64,000 nucleotides of DNA from Fidelibacterota bacterium (GTDB lineage Bacteria > Fidelibacterota > Marinisomatia > Marinisomatales > UBA1611): contig JADHUI010000003.1 in NCBI GenBank assembly GCA_016784605.1, positions 1 to 64,000 on the forward strand, in the 5' to 3' direction. Below the pieces are notes generated by a model, which was not told the origin of the DNA, made no database searches, and saw only the letters and a list, made by a program, of their open reading frames with translations. Every line of letters begins with the position of its first letter. The first letter of the stretch is position 1. Positions 14,288 through 23,734 of the stretch are shown here, piece by piece. The translations under genes and the position numbers were made by a program.

Positions 14288-15414
14288 TTTAAAATAAGGG
14301 ACTTTAGAGTTTGAATGAAATAATCGACTTCATCTTGTGTATTATGTTTCCCAAAACTGATACGAATTGTGGAAAGATTAATATCTTCATTGATCCCCAT
14401 AGTCGCTAATACTTTGGATGGTGTTGAAATTCCTGAATGGCATGCAGACCCGGAAGAAGCAAAAATATGTGCCCTATCCAGCTGAGTTAATAATGTTTGA
14501 TTGTCCACTTTGTTGAATGCAAAACTTACTAAGCCTGGAATATGAGATTGATGATTTCCATGAATGACAACCTTTGGGTCAATTTCACGGATTCCGGAAA
14601 TACATTTCCTTTCCAAATTCGATATATGTTTGGATGATTTCTCTAATGATTGTATTGCACTTTTAGCAGCCAATGCCATGGCGCCAATACCAATAATATT
14701 TTCTGTCCCGCCACGCAAATTGAATTCTTGGCCACCACCAATAATAAATGGATTCAGTTTTAGAGAATCTTTTTTAACTAAAAAGCCAACTCCTTTTGGT
14801 CCATAAAATTTATGAGAAGAAAAGCTCATTAAATCACAATTATGAATGGAATCTTGAATCGGAATTTTTCCTAAAGCTTGAACGCCATCGGAATGGAAGG
14901 GGATACCAAAATTTTGCGCAATTTGCTGGCAATCATCTATGGGCTGAATAGTGCCGACTTCATTATTGGCTACCATAATGCTTATTAATCCCGTATCTGA
15001 TTGAATGGCTTTTTTTATATCTTGGGGATTAACTGTTCCCGTTGAGTCAACAGGAATAAGTGTAAATGTTAACCCAAATGGTTCCAAATAGGATAGAGTA
15101 CTTAAAATAGCTGGATGTTCAATGGAAGATGTAATTATATGTTGTTTTTCTTGATGAATTAAATTGTATAAAACAAGATTATTAGCTTCGGTTCCACTTC
15201 CGGTGAACACTATTTCTTTGGATGCGCATCCCAGTACATCAGCCAATTGCTGGCGTGCCGTTTCAAGAATATGTTTACTTTTTCGGCCCATAGCATGCGT
15301 ACTAGATGGGTTACCAAAAGCGATGGATTGATTCTCTTGAATCCATTCGGAAACGAAAGAATCGATTGGTGTGGTGGCACTATGGTCGAAGTAACAATTC
15401 ATGGGTTTTTCCAT
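14284..15414 (-). CDS. Cysteine desulfurase (NifS/IscS family)
   Basis: 376 residues from the first Met. Met5 (15402) is perhaps the real start, with GGAAAAA before it and MNCYFDHSATTPID as the normal beginning. It is PLP-dependent and moves sulfur from cysteine to an active-site Cys. Seen: GNPSSTHAMGRKSK, GSGTEANNL, HSDGVQALGK, the PLP-lysine segment MSFSSHKFYGPKGVGFL (about 205), RGGTENI, and the catalytic-Cys loop SSGSACHSG (about 328). The short loop is of the NifS-like type. Overlap with mnmA suggests its main job is tRNA thiolation, but iron-sulfur assembly is possible too. Confidence 0.93.
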   Translation of the reverse strand: MEKPMNCYFDHSATTPIDSFVSEWIQENQSIAFGNPSSTHAMGRKSKHILETARQQLADVLGCASKEIVFTGSGTEANNLVLYNLIHQEKQHIITSSIEHPAILSTLSYLEPFGLTFTLIPVDSTGTVNPQDIKKAIQSDTGLISIMVANNEVGTIQPIDDCQQIAQNFGIPFHSDGVQALGKIPIQDSIHNCDLMSFSSHKFYGPKGVGFLVKKDSLKLNPFIIGGGQEFNLRGGTENIIGIGAMALAAKSAIQSLEKSSKHISNLERKCISGIREIDPKVVIHGNHQSHIPGLVSFAFNKVDNQTLLTQLDRAHIFASSGSACHSGISTPSKVLATMGINEDINLSTIRISFGKHNTQDEVDYFIQTLKSLILK

Positions 15415-15450
15415 AGGGAAAATTACATAGATTGAAATTAGAATTAATAT

Positions 15451-16224
15451 TTAGTTGTCGTTACGTATCTGAGCGTAATTAAGTGTATTAATTAAATTTT
15501 GATAGAAAGGGGGTTTATATTCTTCCAGTTTATCCAGTGTTTGCTTCATATTATATTCGTACCGAACCACATCCCAATGAATGGACTCATTGATGGTTAA
15601 AAAGGCGACAGATCCGCGTGTGTCTTTATCAAATGAAAGACCCGTTGCTCCTTGGCACAAAATTGTTAGGTTTTCACTTTTTTCTTTTCGGGGCGAATGA
15701 ATATGCCCGTGAACAAAAACAAGTCGTTCGATTTCAGGATGGCTATCTACCACATGGTTTCTCCAATTAATCGCTTCCGCCATTGAAGGTGGTTTATCAT
15801 CTCTTTGATACCATGCGTGGGTGAATTCAACCAATGTAGTCCCCACAATATCTCTGCAGGCAATTTTCATTTTACGAGCAAAATCCACTCCTTCGTCTCC
15901 CAATTTTTCAGCAGTCCATTTTTCATTTTGAACAATAGCCTGACACACAGGATCATAGGGATCCATCCCTTCTAGAGATGGTTGTTCTTCTTCCCAAAGA
16001 CGTTCCAATAAATAACGATCATGATTCCCGCGAATAAAAATACCACCTTCAATCGATTTTAAAAGGGAAAGTGTTTCTTTGGGTTCGGGCCCTAAAGCAA
16101 AACAGTCGCCAAGGCAGACAATTTGGTCAACTTTATCACGATCACGAATGATAGATAAAGCTTTTTCCAATGAAGCCGCATTGGAATGAATGTCTGTGAT
16201 GATAGCAAAAGTTTTTTCAGTCAT
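15451..16224 (-). CDS. Calcineurin-like metallophosphoesterase
   Basis: 257 residues. Metal-binding motifs in order: TDIHSNAASL (Asp, His), CLGDCFALGPEP (GD), RGNHDRYL (GNHD), and VHGHIHSPRKEK (GHxH) near 171. The order and the YfcE/ApaH-like size fit a small intracellular phosphoesterase, possibly acting on dinucleotide or phosphoprotein substrates; the substrate cannot be read from sequence. The last 40 residues are helical and outside the core. It is divergent from the PfkB kinase gene at 16397, and the 172-base gap between them must hold both promoters. Confidence 0.9.
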   Translation of the reverse strand: MTEKTFAIITDIHSNAASLEKALSIIRDRDKVDQIVCLGDCFALGPEPKETLSLLKSIEGGIFIRGNHDRYLLERLWEEEQPSLEGMDPYDPVCQAIVQNEKWTAEKLGDEGVDFARKMKIACRDIVGTTLVEFTHAWYQRDDKPPSMAEAINWRNHVVDSHPEIERLVFVHGHIHSPRKEKSENLTILCQGATGLSFDKDTRGSVAFLTINESIHWDVVRYEYNMKQTLDKLEEYKPPFYQNLINTLNYAQIRNDN

Positions 16225-16396
16225 CGTGTAAAATTACTCTTCACATTTATTGCTGGCAAGAAATTACATTGGTTAATTTATGCGAATTAAAGATAACTCG
16301 CCTTGTCCATAAAGTAATAATTCATGTAAAATTCATTACAATCATAAATGATATTATTGTGAATCTTATAAATCTAAATTAATCAAAAAGGTCTTT

Positions 16397-17383
16397 ATGT
16401 CTCAGCACCCTATTATATATGGAATTGGAAATCCCTTAATTGATATTGTTATTTCTATCAAAGATGATGATTTAAATCACCTTGGAATTGAGAAAGGTGT
16501 TATGCACCTAGTTGATGAAAAACGTCAAGATGAAATACTGAACTATTTCAAAGATTCAAAACCTGTTTATCATCCTGGAGGCTCAGCACCAAATACAATG
16601 TTGGCTTGTGCTGGACTTGATGTTTCTTCACTAATCGCAGGAAAAATTGGGAAAGATAATTTTGGGAATATTTATATTGAACAAGCAAAAAAATATGGGG
16701 TTATTTCTGGGTTAGTACAGGGAAGTGGAAAAACAGGGTCGAGTATTATTTTAGTCACCCCTGATGGTGAAAGAACCATGAATACGCATTTAGGTATGTG
16801 TCGAGAATTTTCTGAAACAGATATCAATAAAGAGCAATTGGCTCAATCTAAATATCTCTACTTTACTGGATATATGTGGGATACAGAGTCTCAAAAAGGT
16901 GCTATTATTTCAGCCATCGAATTAGCAAAAGAGAATAATATTCAGATTGTATTTGATGTAGCAGATCCATTTGCAGTCAGTCGGTATCAACAGGATTTTC
17001 TAACTCTAATAGAAAATGACATAAATGTGGTTTTTGCAAATCAAACAGAATTAGCCATTTTATTTGAATCAGACGATTATAATTCTACATCAGATCGCTT
17101 AATCAAAATGGTAAATCAAGCTGGAATTAAACTCGGGAAAAAAGGATCACTTGTTTTACATGGACATAATAAAACGGTCATTCCTTCTAGCCCAGTTATG
17201 GCAAAAGATTCAACAGGAGCGGGAGATATGTATGCCGCAGGATTTTTAGCGAGCATTTCAAAAGGACTTTCTAGTTCTAAAGCAGGTGAAATTGGAGGTC
17301 TTTTAGCAGAAGAAATCATTCAAATCCCGGGCGCACAATTTGATGTAAATAAAATCAAAGAATATGAATCAAAATTCTTTTAA
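16397..17383 (+). CDS. PfkB-family carbohydrate/nucleoside kinase (adenosine kinase-like)
   Basis: 328 residues. Seen: an N-terminal GIGNPLIDIVISI, the substrate motif YHPGGSAPNTMLACAGLD, IAGKIGKDNFG, and the catalytic signature VMAKDSTGAGDMYAAGFL near 272-290, where the Asp of TGAGD is the base. Length and the GGSAPNT wording are closest to adenosine/ribokinase-type members, but the substrate cannot be assigned. A purine phosphorylase and a nucleoside kinase lie a few kilobases away, which would suit nucleoside salvage. AAAAAGGTCTTT precedes the ATG. Confidence 0.9.
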   Translation: MSQHPIIYGIGNPLIDIVISIKDDDLNHLGIEKGVMHLVDEKRQDEILNYFKDSKPVYHPGGSAPNTMLACAGLDVSSLIAGKIGKDNFGNIYIEQAKKYGVISGLVQGSGKTGSSIILVTPDGERTMNTHLGMCREFSETDINKEQLAQSKYLYFTGYMWDTESQKGAIISAIELAKENNIQIVFDVADPFAVSRYQQDFLTLIENDINVVFANQTELAILFESDDYNSTSDRLIKMVNQAGIKLGKKGSLVLHGHNKTVIPSSPVMAKDSTGAGDMYAAGFLASISKGLSSSKAGEIGGLLAEEIIQIPGAQFDVNKIKEYESKFF

Positions 17384-17478
17384 GGTGAACACATAACCAA
17401 CTATCCTTATCCCTTGAAAAATCAACCTATGTCCGATTAACTTCCCGGGCTAATTATTAAAAGAAATTTGAGGAAAAC

Positions 17479-18594
17479 ATGTTAAATCGAAAAAGAATAT
17501 TCCCCATATTATTACTTGCGCTTGCATTAGGTATTATTGGATGCTCTAGCCAGGAATACACAACAGCCAAATTGGCTATCCAACAATCGGATTGGGTCAA
17601 AGCAGCGGAATGGCTTCCCAAAGCTATGGCTGTGGAACCGGATAATCCTGAAATACCCATTATTCTAGGGATTGAAATATATGCCCAAAACAAAGAATGG
17701 GATAAAATGAATGAAATGTTTGATAAAGCAATGAGCATTAATCCAGACAAAACGATTGAAGTGCGAAATGCATTTTTACCTGTAAAAGAAGTGGTTCGGA
17801 ACTATAAAGAACATTTCTGGGCAGAATCATTTAATGCTGGTGTGGAACAATATAGAAAAATTCAAGACGATCCTGATAATCGCGATACCTATCTTGAAAG
17901 AGCGATTGATGATTTCAAAAATGCTGTTCTCATTAATCCCCAAGATGTTCAGACACATGTAACATTGGCTAAAAGCTATTTTGAGTCTGGCGATAATGAA
18001 ATGGCCATTCGATCTATTGAAGGTGCAGTCAAAATGAATCCGGAAAGTTATGAAGCGAATATTGCTGCAGGACAAATTATTGCTCGAACGGGTGGGTCTA
18101 AATTTGAAGTTCTTCCCTTTATTGAAAAAGCGGTGGAAGTAAACCCTTCATCAAGTGACGCATTAAGAGAATTAGCGGGGCTTTATTATGATTTAGATCG
18201 AAAAGATGAATCCGTCAGCGTTTTTGAAAATGCTATTGCAAACGAAGAAGATGATAATGTTAAAGCAGATTTATTTTTCAACTTAGGTGTTATTCATAAT
18301 CAAATGGCCAATTATGAAGGTGCTGAAAAAGCATTTGATGAAGCCTTTTATTTGAATGATCAAGATCATGAAGCAGCACTTGGAATGGCAAGCTCATATG
18401 AAGGATTGGGCGATAAATATTTAAATGGATCTGATGGATTCGAAAAAGATCCAACTAAGGCGTCTAGATGGTATCGTAAAGCTGAATCAAAATTAAAAGA
18501 TGTGATTGAAATTGATTATGATAATAAAAATCAATATGAACGTCAATTAGAATTGATTCGTTATAAACGAGATGTGGCTGAAGGCGATAATTAA
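17479..18594 (+). CDS. TPR-repeat lipoprotein
   Basis: 371 residues with a lipoprotein signal (MLNRKRIFPILLLALALGII, then GC; Cys22). About seven TPR-like helical pairs run through the mature chain (AAEWLPKAMAVEPDNPEIPI, AIDDFKNAVLINPQDVQTHV, AIRSIEGAVKMNPESYEANI, AEKAFDEAFYLNDQDHEAAL), with the usual 34-residue pitch. It is probably an envelope scaffold or a BamD/outer-membrane assembly-like partner; no specific function can be read. TTTGAGGAAAAC gives a good ribosome site. A perfect hairpin terminates it. Confidence 0.88.
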   Translation: MLNRKRIFPILLLALALGIIGCSSQEYTTAKLAIQQSDWVKAAEWLPKAMAVEPDNPEIPIILGIEIYAQNKEWDKMNEMFDKAMSINPDKTIEVRNAFLPVKEVVRNYKEHFWAESFNAGVEQYRKIQDDPDNRDTYLERAIDDFKNAVLINPQDVQTHVTLAKSYFESGDNEMAIRSIEGAVKMNPESYEANIAAGQIIARTGGSKFEVLPFIEKAVEVNPSSSDALRELAGLYYDLDRKDESVSVFENAIANEEDDNVKADLFFNLGVIHNQMANYEGAEKAFDEAFYLNDQDHEAALGMASSYEGLGDKYLNGSDGFEKDPTKASRWYRKAESKLKDVIEIDYDNKNQYERQLELIRYKRDVAEGDN

Positions 18595-18604
18595 ATGATG
18601 TTTG

Positions 18605-18637
18605 GTTACGCTGAAAGCATTCAGCTTTCAGCGTAAC
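18605..18637. terminator. Bidirectional terminator hairpin between convergent genes
   Basis: GTTACGCTGAAAG (18605-18617) and CTTTCAGCGTAAC (18625-18637) form a perfect 13-base-pair stem with a 7-base loop. It sits 10 bases after the TPR lipoprotein stop and 13 bases from the stop of the convergent DUF58 gene. U-tracts are weak on both sides. Confidence 0.7.
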
Positions 18638-18650
18638 ATTCAATTATTCT

Positions 18651-19553
18651 CTAACCAAGTTTTTTTCTTTTACGTATATATTCAGACAAAGCATTATCTA
18701 AACTCTGATCTGTAAATAATGGAACATAATCCACTAAATGTTCCCTGCATTTTTTCCGATAATTATTTTGAAGTTTTTTAATCGTATCAGCATATGCTTT
18801 TCGAATATGCCATGGTTCGGTCGTGATTTCTTCACCACTTTCCATATCTTTAAATCGTGTTCTAGAATTAAAATCAAATTCCATTTCTTGTCGATCTAAA
18901 ATATGGAATACAATGACTTCCTGTTTATTATGGCGAAAATGTTTCAATCCCTTTAATATATTTTCTGGTTGATCAAATAAATCTGAAATCAAAATGACTA
19001 ATCCACGTTTTTTTATACGTTCAGCCATCTCATGGAGCACAGGCTCAATTTGAGTGTCCTGCCCAGCTTTGACGGTACCAAGATGGCTAAGTAAAGTATT
19101 TAAATGGCTTGGATTGGATCTAGGCGGAATAAATTGATTAATTTTTTCATCAAATAAAACAAGGCCGACACCATCTTGTTGATTCATCATTAAGTAAGCC
19201 AAAGCAGCCATAAGAGTACTCGCATAATCTAATTTTGTTACTTGACCGCTGGAATACATCATAGAACGGCTCGTATCCAAAATTAAATGAGCTCGGAGGT
19301 TTGTTTCTTCCTCGTATCGTTTAACGTAATACCGATCTGTTTTTCCATATAATTTCCAATCGATATGGCGAATTTCATCTCCTGGGCCATAAGCACGGTG
19401 TTCTGCGAATTCGACGCTAAACCCATGATAAGGACTTTTATGTTGGCCAATAATATAGCCTTCCACTACAAGTCGAGCACGCAATGCCATATTACTAAGC
19501 ATGGCAGCCATTTCAGGCTGAAGATATTTTCGTTTGTCCTCCAATGGAGGCAT
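18651..19553 (-). CDS. DUF58 domain protein
   Basis: 300 residues, the normal size. The family signature is plain: GPGDEIRHIDWKLYGKTDRY, KRYEEETNLRAHLILDTSRS (the start of a von Willebrand A-like fold with DxS), then GLVLFDEKINQFIPP and GLVILISDLFD. DUF58 proteins nearly always pair with a MoxR ATPase, as here: the MoxR stop directly touches the DUF58 ATG. The pair is thought to act as a chaperone system for metal or cofactor insertion. The frequent next partners (BatA/BatB VWA proteins) are not seen nearby. Confidence 0.92.
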   Translation of the reverse strand: MPPLEDKRKYLQPEMAAMLSNMALRARLVVEGYIIGQHKSPYHGFSVEFAEHRAYGPGDEIRHIDWKLYGKTDRYYVKRYEEETNLRAHLILDTSRSMMYSSGQVTKLDYASTLMAALAYLMMNQQDGVGLVLFDEKINQFIPPRSNPSHLNTLLSHLGTVKAGQDTQIEPVLHEMAERIKKRGLVILISDLFDQPENILKGLKHFRHNKQEVIVFHILDRQEMEFDFNSRTRFKDMESGEEITTEPWHIRKAYADTIKKLQNNYRKKCREHLVDYVPLFTDQSLDNALSEYIRKRKKLG

Positions 19554-20537
19554 TTATACTGAGACCGATTCTAACAATTGATGAATAATATCGTCAATTT
19601 TCATGCCTTCTGCTTCTGCATTAAAATTAGGCAATACACGGTGCCGCAAAACGGGGAGAGCTAATGATTGAACATCTTTTATATCAGGCGAAGGCCTTCC
19701 TTCAAGGACAGCTTTTGCTTTAGCGCCAAGAATTAAATATTGTGATGCTCGCGGTCCCGCACCCCAATCAACCCAATTTTTGATAAAGTCGGGCGCTTGC
19801 TCAGAATTCGGACGTGTTGATGTGGTTAAATTAACAGCATAAGATACAACATTTTCTGCCACGGGAACTCGGTGAACCAATGCTTGATACGCTTGAATTT
19901 CATCTCCAGAAACCACTTTATTTAATTGAGCGTCATAATCGCCTGTCGTATTTTGTACAATTTGAATTTCTTCTTCTTTTGTGGGATAATCCATTTTTAG
20001 ATTAAACATAAATCGATCTAACTGAGCTTCGGGTAGGGGATAGGTTCCTTCTTGTTCAATTGGATTTTGTGTAGCCAGTACAAAGAAAGGTTCTTCCAAA
20101 GGATAAGTATGTCCGCCTGCTGTAACTTTGTGTTCTTGCATCGCTTCTAATAGAGCCGCTTGCGTTTTTGGAGGCGTACGATTTATTTCATCTGCCAATA
20201 TTATATTTCCAAAAATAGGTCCCTTGTAAAAACGAAAGGCTCGTTTTCCTGTGGTTGGATCATCGTCAATTAATTCTGTCCCTGTAATATCGCTGGGCAT
20301 CAAGTCTGGTGTAAATTGAATCCGTTTAAAAGATAAATCTAGAATTTCAGCCATAGATTGGATAAGTAACGTTTTGGCTAGACCGGGTACACCCACAATG
20401 AGGGAATGCCCACGAGACAATAATGCGATCAACATATGATCTAACGTTTGTTTTTGTCCAATGATAACTTTACCAATTTCATCCAAGAATTTTTGTCGAG
20501 ATTGACTCAGCGCATTTAATAATTGATTGTCATTCAT
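19554..20537 (-). CDS. MoxR-family AAA+ ATPase
   Basis: 327 residues from the ATG at 20537. An upstream TTG at 20603 is open but unlikely. Seen: VIIGQKQTLDHMLIALLSRG, Walker A GVPGLAKTLL, RIQFTPDLMPSDITGTEL, Walker B IILADEINRTPPKTQAAL, sensor 1 FVLATQNPIEQEGTYPLPEA, and the C-terminal lid domain with WGAGPRASQYL. It is a chaperone-type ATPase acting with the adjacent DUF58 protein. It is divergent from rlmN, and the gap of 113 bases must hold both promoters. Confidence 0.95.
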   Translation of the reverse strand: MNDNQLLNALSQSRQKFLDEIGKVIIGQKQTLDHMLIALLSRGHSLIVGVPGLAKTLLIQSMAEILDLSFKRIQFTPDLMPSDITGTELIDDDPTTGKRAFRFYKGPIFGNIILADEINRTPPKTQAALLEAMQEHKVTAGGHTYPLEEPFFVLATQNPIEQEGTYPLPEAQLDRFMFNLKMDYPTKEEEIQIVQNTTGDYDAQLNKVVSGDEIQAYQALVHRVPVAENVVSYAVNLTTSTRPNSEQAPDFIKNWVDWGAGPRASQYLILGAKAKAVLEGRPSPDIKDVQSLALPVLRHRVLPNFNAEAEGMKIDDIIHQLLESVSV

Positions 20538-20650
20538 AATTAATTTGTATTTCTTTCTTAATAAATGGGTGGAAAACTTACTTTCGGCAATGCCATGATC
20601 CAATATGAGATCGCTTGCAGGTCCATAATAACAATGAGAAATTCACTCCT

Positions 20651-21697
20651 ATGAAAAACAAGCAAAATATAGAAAAAGTTCCACTCATTGGACAAACCTT
20701 AAAAGAAATTGTTCATCTTATTCAAGAAATGGGTTTTCCCAAATTCAGAGGGAAGCAAATATTTCAATGGTTGTATCAACATCGCATTAATGAAATGAAT
20801 GAAATGGCAAATGTGCCAAATGATATTAGACAGAAATTATCTTCTTCATTTATTATTCACCCATTGCAATTAAATCTTCATACTAAATCGGATCAAGAGC
20901 CTACGGAAAAGTTTCTATTTACACTTCAATCGGGTGAAGATATTGAATCAGTCCTCATGAAAGATGGGAAACGAAATACTTTATGCATATCCACTCAAGT
21001 AGGTTGTGCGGTTGATTGTGATTTTTGTGCGACAGCCAAGATGGGATTTCAAAAAAACCTAACTACTGGGGAAATTGTGGATCAATATATACATGTCCAA
21101 AATATGTCAAGCCGCCCAATTACAAATATTGTTTTTATGGGAATGGGTGAACCTTTTCTTAATTATAAAAATGTGATTTCAGCTGCAGATTTACTGAATC
21201 ATCCTGAGGGAATTCAAATGGGCGCTCGGCGTATAACTATTTCAACGGCAGGTGTCGTTCCAAAAATCAAACAATTTGCTGAGGAAAAGCATAAGTATAA
21301 ATTGGCCATTAGTTTAAATGCTTCGAATGAACCTCAAAGAAAAGAAATTATGCCAATTACGAAAACACATAGGCTAAATGATTTAATGGAGGCGGCAGAT
21401 ATGTATTATCAATCATCTGGACGCTTTCCAACATTTGAATATGTTTTAATGGAAGGAATCAATGATTCTCTCCGGGATGCCCATGAACTTGCCCGATTGA
21501 TCGGGAGGCAACCCTGTAAAGTAAATGTGATTCCCTATAATGAAATTGGCGGCATTTATCGGAGACCGTCTGATGATAAAATAAAATCTTTTCTTAGCCA
21601 ATTAAAGAATGTGCCTTTTCAAGTAACTGTTCGCTGGAGCCGTGGAACAGATATTAAAGCAGGGTGTGGTCAATTGGCTGTGAACAGCGATTCATAG
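20651..21697 (+). CDS. rlmN: 23S rRNA (A2503-C2)/tRNA (A37-C2) methyltransferase RlmN
   Basis: 348 residues from the ATG at 20651. A TTG at 20615 is also open, but the Met start fits. It is a radical-SAM enzyme that methylates C2 of adenosine. Seen: FRGKQIFQWLYQHRI, the radical-SAM cysteines CAVDCDFCATAKMGFQKN, VFMGMGEPFLNY, ITISTAGVVPKIKQFA, and the last catalytic segment RWSRGTDIKAGCGQL with the Cys that forms the methyl-bearing adduct. All key residues are present. Confidence 0.95.
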   Translation: MKNKQNIEKVPLIGQTLKEIVHLIQEMGFPKFRGKQIFQWLYQHRINEMNEMANVPNDIRQKLSSSFIIHPLQLNLHTKSDQEPTEKFLFTLQSGEDIESVLMKDGKRNTLCISTQVGCAVDCDFCATAKMGFQKNLTTGEIVDQYIHVQNMSSRPITNIVFMGMGEPFLNYKNVISAADLLNHPEGIQMGARRITISTAGVVPKIKQFAEEKHKYKLAISLNASNEPQRKEIMPITKTHRLNDLMEAADMYYQSSGRFPTFEYVLMEGINDSLRDAHELARLIGRQPCKVNVIPYNEIGGIYRRPSDDKIKSFLSQLKNVPFQVTVRWSRGTDIKAGCGQLAVNSDS

Positions 21698-21776
21698 ATT
21701 CAGCAAGAATCAATCAAAATTTTCATGTATTTTCTGGGTCTATGACTAAAATAAAAAAAAACAAAAAAACTATAAA

Positions 21777-22562
21777 ATGAAACAAGCAATCGAATATGTG
21801 AGCAATCAATTAGGCCAGAAACCAGATGTGGCTGTTGTATTGGGTTCAGGACTAGGATCATTTGGAGATCAATTAAGAAATAAAAGAGTGATTCCGTATA
21901 AGACGATTCCCGGTTACCCTCAAACAACTGTTGTGGGCCATTCAGGACAATTATCTTTTGGCTCTATTGGCGGTAAAAATGTTCTCGCTGCTCAAGGGCG
22001 TTTCCACTATTATGAAGGTCATGATATGGAAACTATCGTGAAACCTATTGACTTATTCAGTGGACTTGGAGTTTCACATTTAATCATTACGAATTCAGCA
22101 GGTTCTCTAAAAGATAATTATCCACCGGGAACAATCATGGGTTTAAATGGTCACATGGATTGTACATATAGGGGGGATGATTCAGATCCAAACATTGTAA
22201 ATGACTCAAAATATCACGATGAATTCTTTTTGAAAATATTTTCCCAAGTAGCAAAATCATTAAATATTTCAGTTGAACAAGGGTGTTATTGTTGGACGAT
22301 GGGCCCCGCTTATGAAACTCCTGCTGAAGTCCAACATTGTAAAACGCTTGGTGGTCAGGCTGTGGGAATGAGTACCGTTCCCGAAATACAAGCCGCTGCT
22401 AAATTAGGGATATCCACTCTTGGTATTTCATTATTAACAAATTATGCCGCTGGAATTTCCAAAACTGAATTAACACATGATGAAGTGATTGAAACAGCCA
22501 ATCTAACAGGAAAAACTTTTGTCAAATTATTGACGGGCATTATACAGGAATTGCAAAATTAA
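21777..22562 (+). CDS. Purine nucleoside phosphorylase (trimeric, type I)
   Basis: 261 residues. It phosphorolyses inosine and guanosine to base and ribose-1-phosphate. Seen: VVLGSGLGSFGDQLRNK (phosphate loop), GHSGQLSFGSIGGKNVL, the sugar/base motifs GRFHYYEGH and ITNSAGSLK, then GPAYETPAEVQHCKTLGG (Glu) and AVGMSTVPEIQAA (Met). The segment TLGISLLTNYAAGI holds the Asn that reads the 6-oxo group. It starts 80 bases after rlmN and is probably in the same run of genes. Purine salvage is the clear role. Confidence 0.93.
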   Translation: MKQAIEYVSNQLGQKPDVAVVLGSGLGSFGDQLRNKRVIPYKTIPGYPQTTVVGHSGQLSFGSIGGKNVLAAQGRFHYYEGHDMETIVKPIDLFSGLGVSHLIITNSAGSLKDNYPPGTIMGLNGHMDCTYRGDDSDPNIVNDSKYHDEFFLKIFSQVAKSLNISVEQGCYCWTMGPAYETPAEVQHCKTLGGQAVGMSTVPEIQAAAKLGISTLGISLLTNYAAGISKTELTHDEVIETANLTGKTFVKLLTGIIQELQN

Positions 22563-22564
22563 TT

Positions 22565-23734
22565 ATGGTTCATATTCGTCCAGAAATTGAAGATATAAAG
22601 AATGAAATCATTGATCTTCGTCGAGATTTGCATAAGCATCCTGAATTAGGTTTTGAAGTTCATCGAACAGCCAAAATTGTTGCCGATTATCTTCTATCAT
22701 TAGGGTTAGAAGTAAAAACCGGAATAGGCAAAACAGGTGTTGTTGGAGAATTAATCGGAGCAAATCCAGGTCCGACCATTGCGCTACGAGCTGATATGGA
22801 TGCACTCCCAGTCCAAGAAACAGGAAATGTCCCTTATAAATCTATCCATGATGGTATTATGCATGCCTGTGGACATGATGGGCATACAGCAATACTTCTC
22901 GGAACTGCAAAAGTATTAGCTTCAATGAAAGATAAATTGCACGGAAATGTAAGATTTATTTTTCAACCGGCTGAAGAAGGAGATGGTGGAGCACGTTTTA
23001 TGATTGAAGACGGTTGCTTAGATCAAGTAGATGAAATATATGGATTACACCTTTGGAATTATCAATCATATGGGCAAATGGGTATTCAGTCGGGTTCGGT
23101 TATGGCGGCTGCGGACGGGTTCCATATTTATATAAAAGGGAAAGGTGGACATGGTGCCGCTCCGCAAGGGACCGTTGATGCGATTGCCATTTCGGGCCAA
23201 ATTATAACAGCGCTCCAGACGATTGTAAGTCGAAATACAAATCCATTAGAAAATACGGTTGTAACAATCGGGAAAATTAATGGTGGCTATAATTTTAATG
23301 TTATTGCTGATGAAGTAAAAATGGAAGGGACAGCACGGTCTTATACCGAAGAAAATCGCCAAATGATAAAGACGCGTATGAAAGATATATTAGATGGAAT
23401 CGGAAAAGCTTTTGACGCAGAAATAATATTAGATTATTGGGACGGATATCCACCCACGATTAATCATGAAATCCAAACTGAAAAAGTAAAACAGGCAACG
23501 TGTAAAATTACTGATAATCTTGGGTGTAGGCCTTATTTGTCCATGGGCGGAGAAGATTTCTCATATTATTTACAAAAAATTCCAGGGTGTTTCTTTTTTA
23601 TTGGTTCTGCACCTTTAGGACACGAGCCTATGAGTGTACCGCACCATTGTTCACATTTTGATTTTGATGAACGAGCACTATTAGCGGGGTCATCTATTTT
23701 TGTTCAACTTATTGAGGATTTATTAATTTCATGA
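22565..23734 (+). CDS. M20 family amidohydrolase (N-acyl amino acid hydrolase-like)
   Basis: 389 residues, normal for the IAA/hippurate hydrolase-like M20 group. Seen: DLRRDLHKHPELGFEVHRTA, ALRADMDALPVQE, MHACGHDGHTAILLGTA (metal His and Asp), FQPAEEGDGGARFMI (catalytic Glu pair), the dimerisation domain GGHGAAPQGTVDA, and the C-terminal metal His in PHHCSHFDFDE. The protein has no signal peptide, so it works in the cytoplasm on N-acyl amino acids or small peptides. It begins 2 bases after the phosphorylase stop. Confidence 0.93.
   Translation: MVHIRPEIEDIKNEIIDLRRDLHKHPELGFEVHRTAKIVADYLLSLGLEVKTGIGKTGVVGELIGANPGPTIALRADMDALPVQETGNVPYKSIHDGIMHACGHDGHTAILLGTAKVLASMKDKLHGNVRFIFQPAEEGDGGARFMIEDGCLDQVDEIYGLHLWNYQSYGQMGIQSGSVMAAADGFHIYIKGKGGHGAAPQGTVDAIAISGQIITALQTIVSRNTNPLENTVVTIGKINGGYNFNVIADEVKMEGTARSYTEENRQMIKTRMKDILDGIGKAFDAEIILDYWDGYPPTINHEIQTEKVKQATCKITDNLGCRPYLSMGGEDFSYYLQKIPGCFFFIGSAPLGHEPMSVPHHCSHFDFDERALLAGSSIFVQLIEDLLIS

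Noticed and set aside
18651..20537. MoxR-DUF58 as part of a defence or conflict system
   Set aside because: The pair is a common housekeeping-type chaperone module, and there is no effector or VWA partner next to it.
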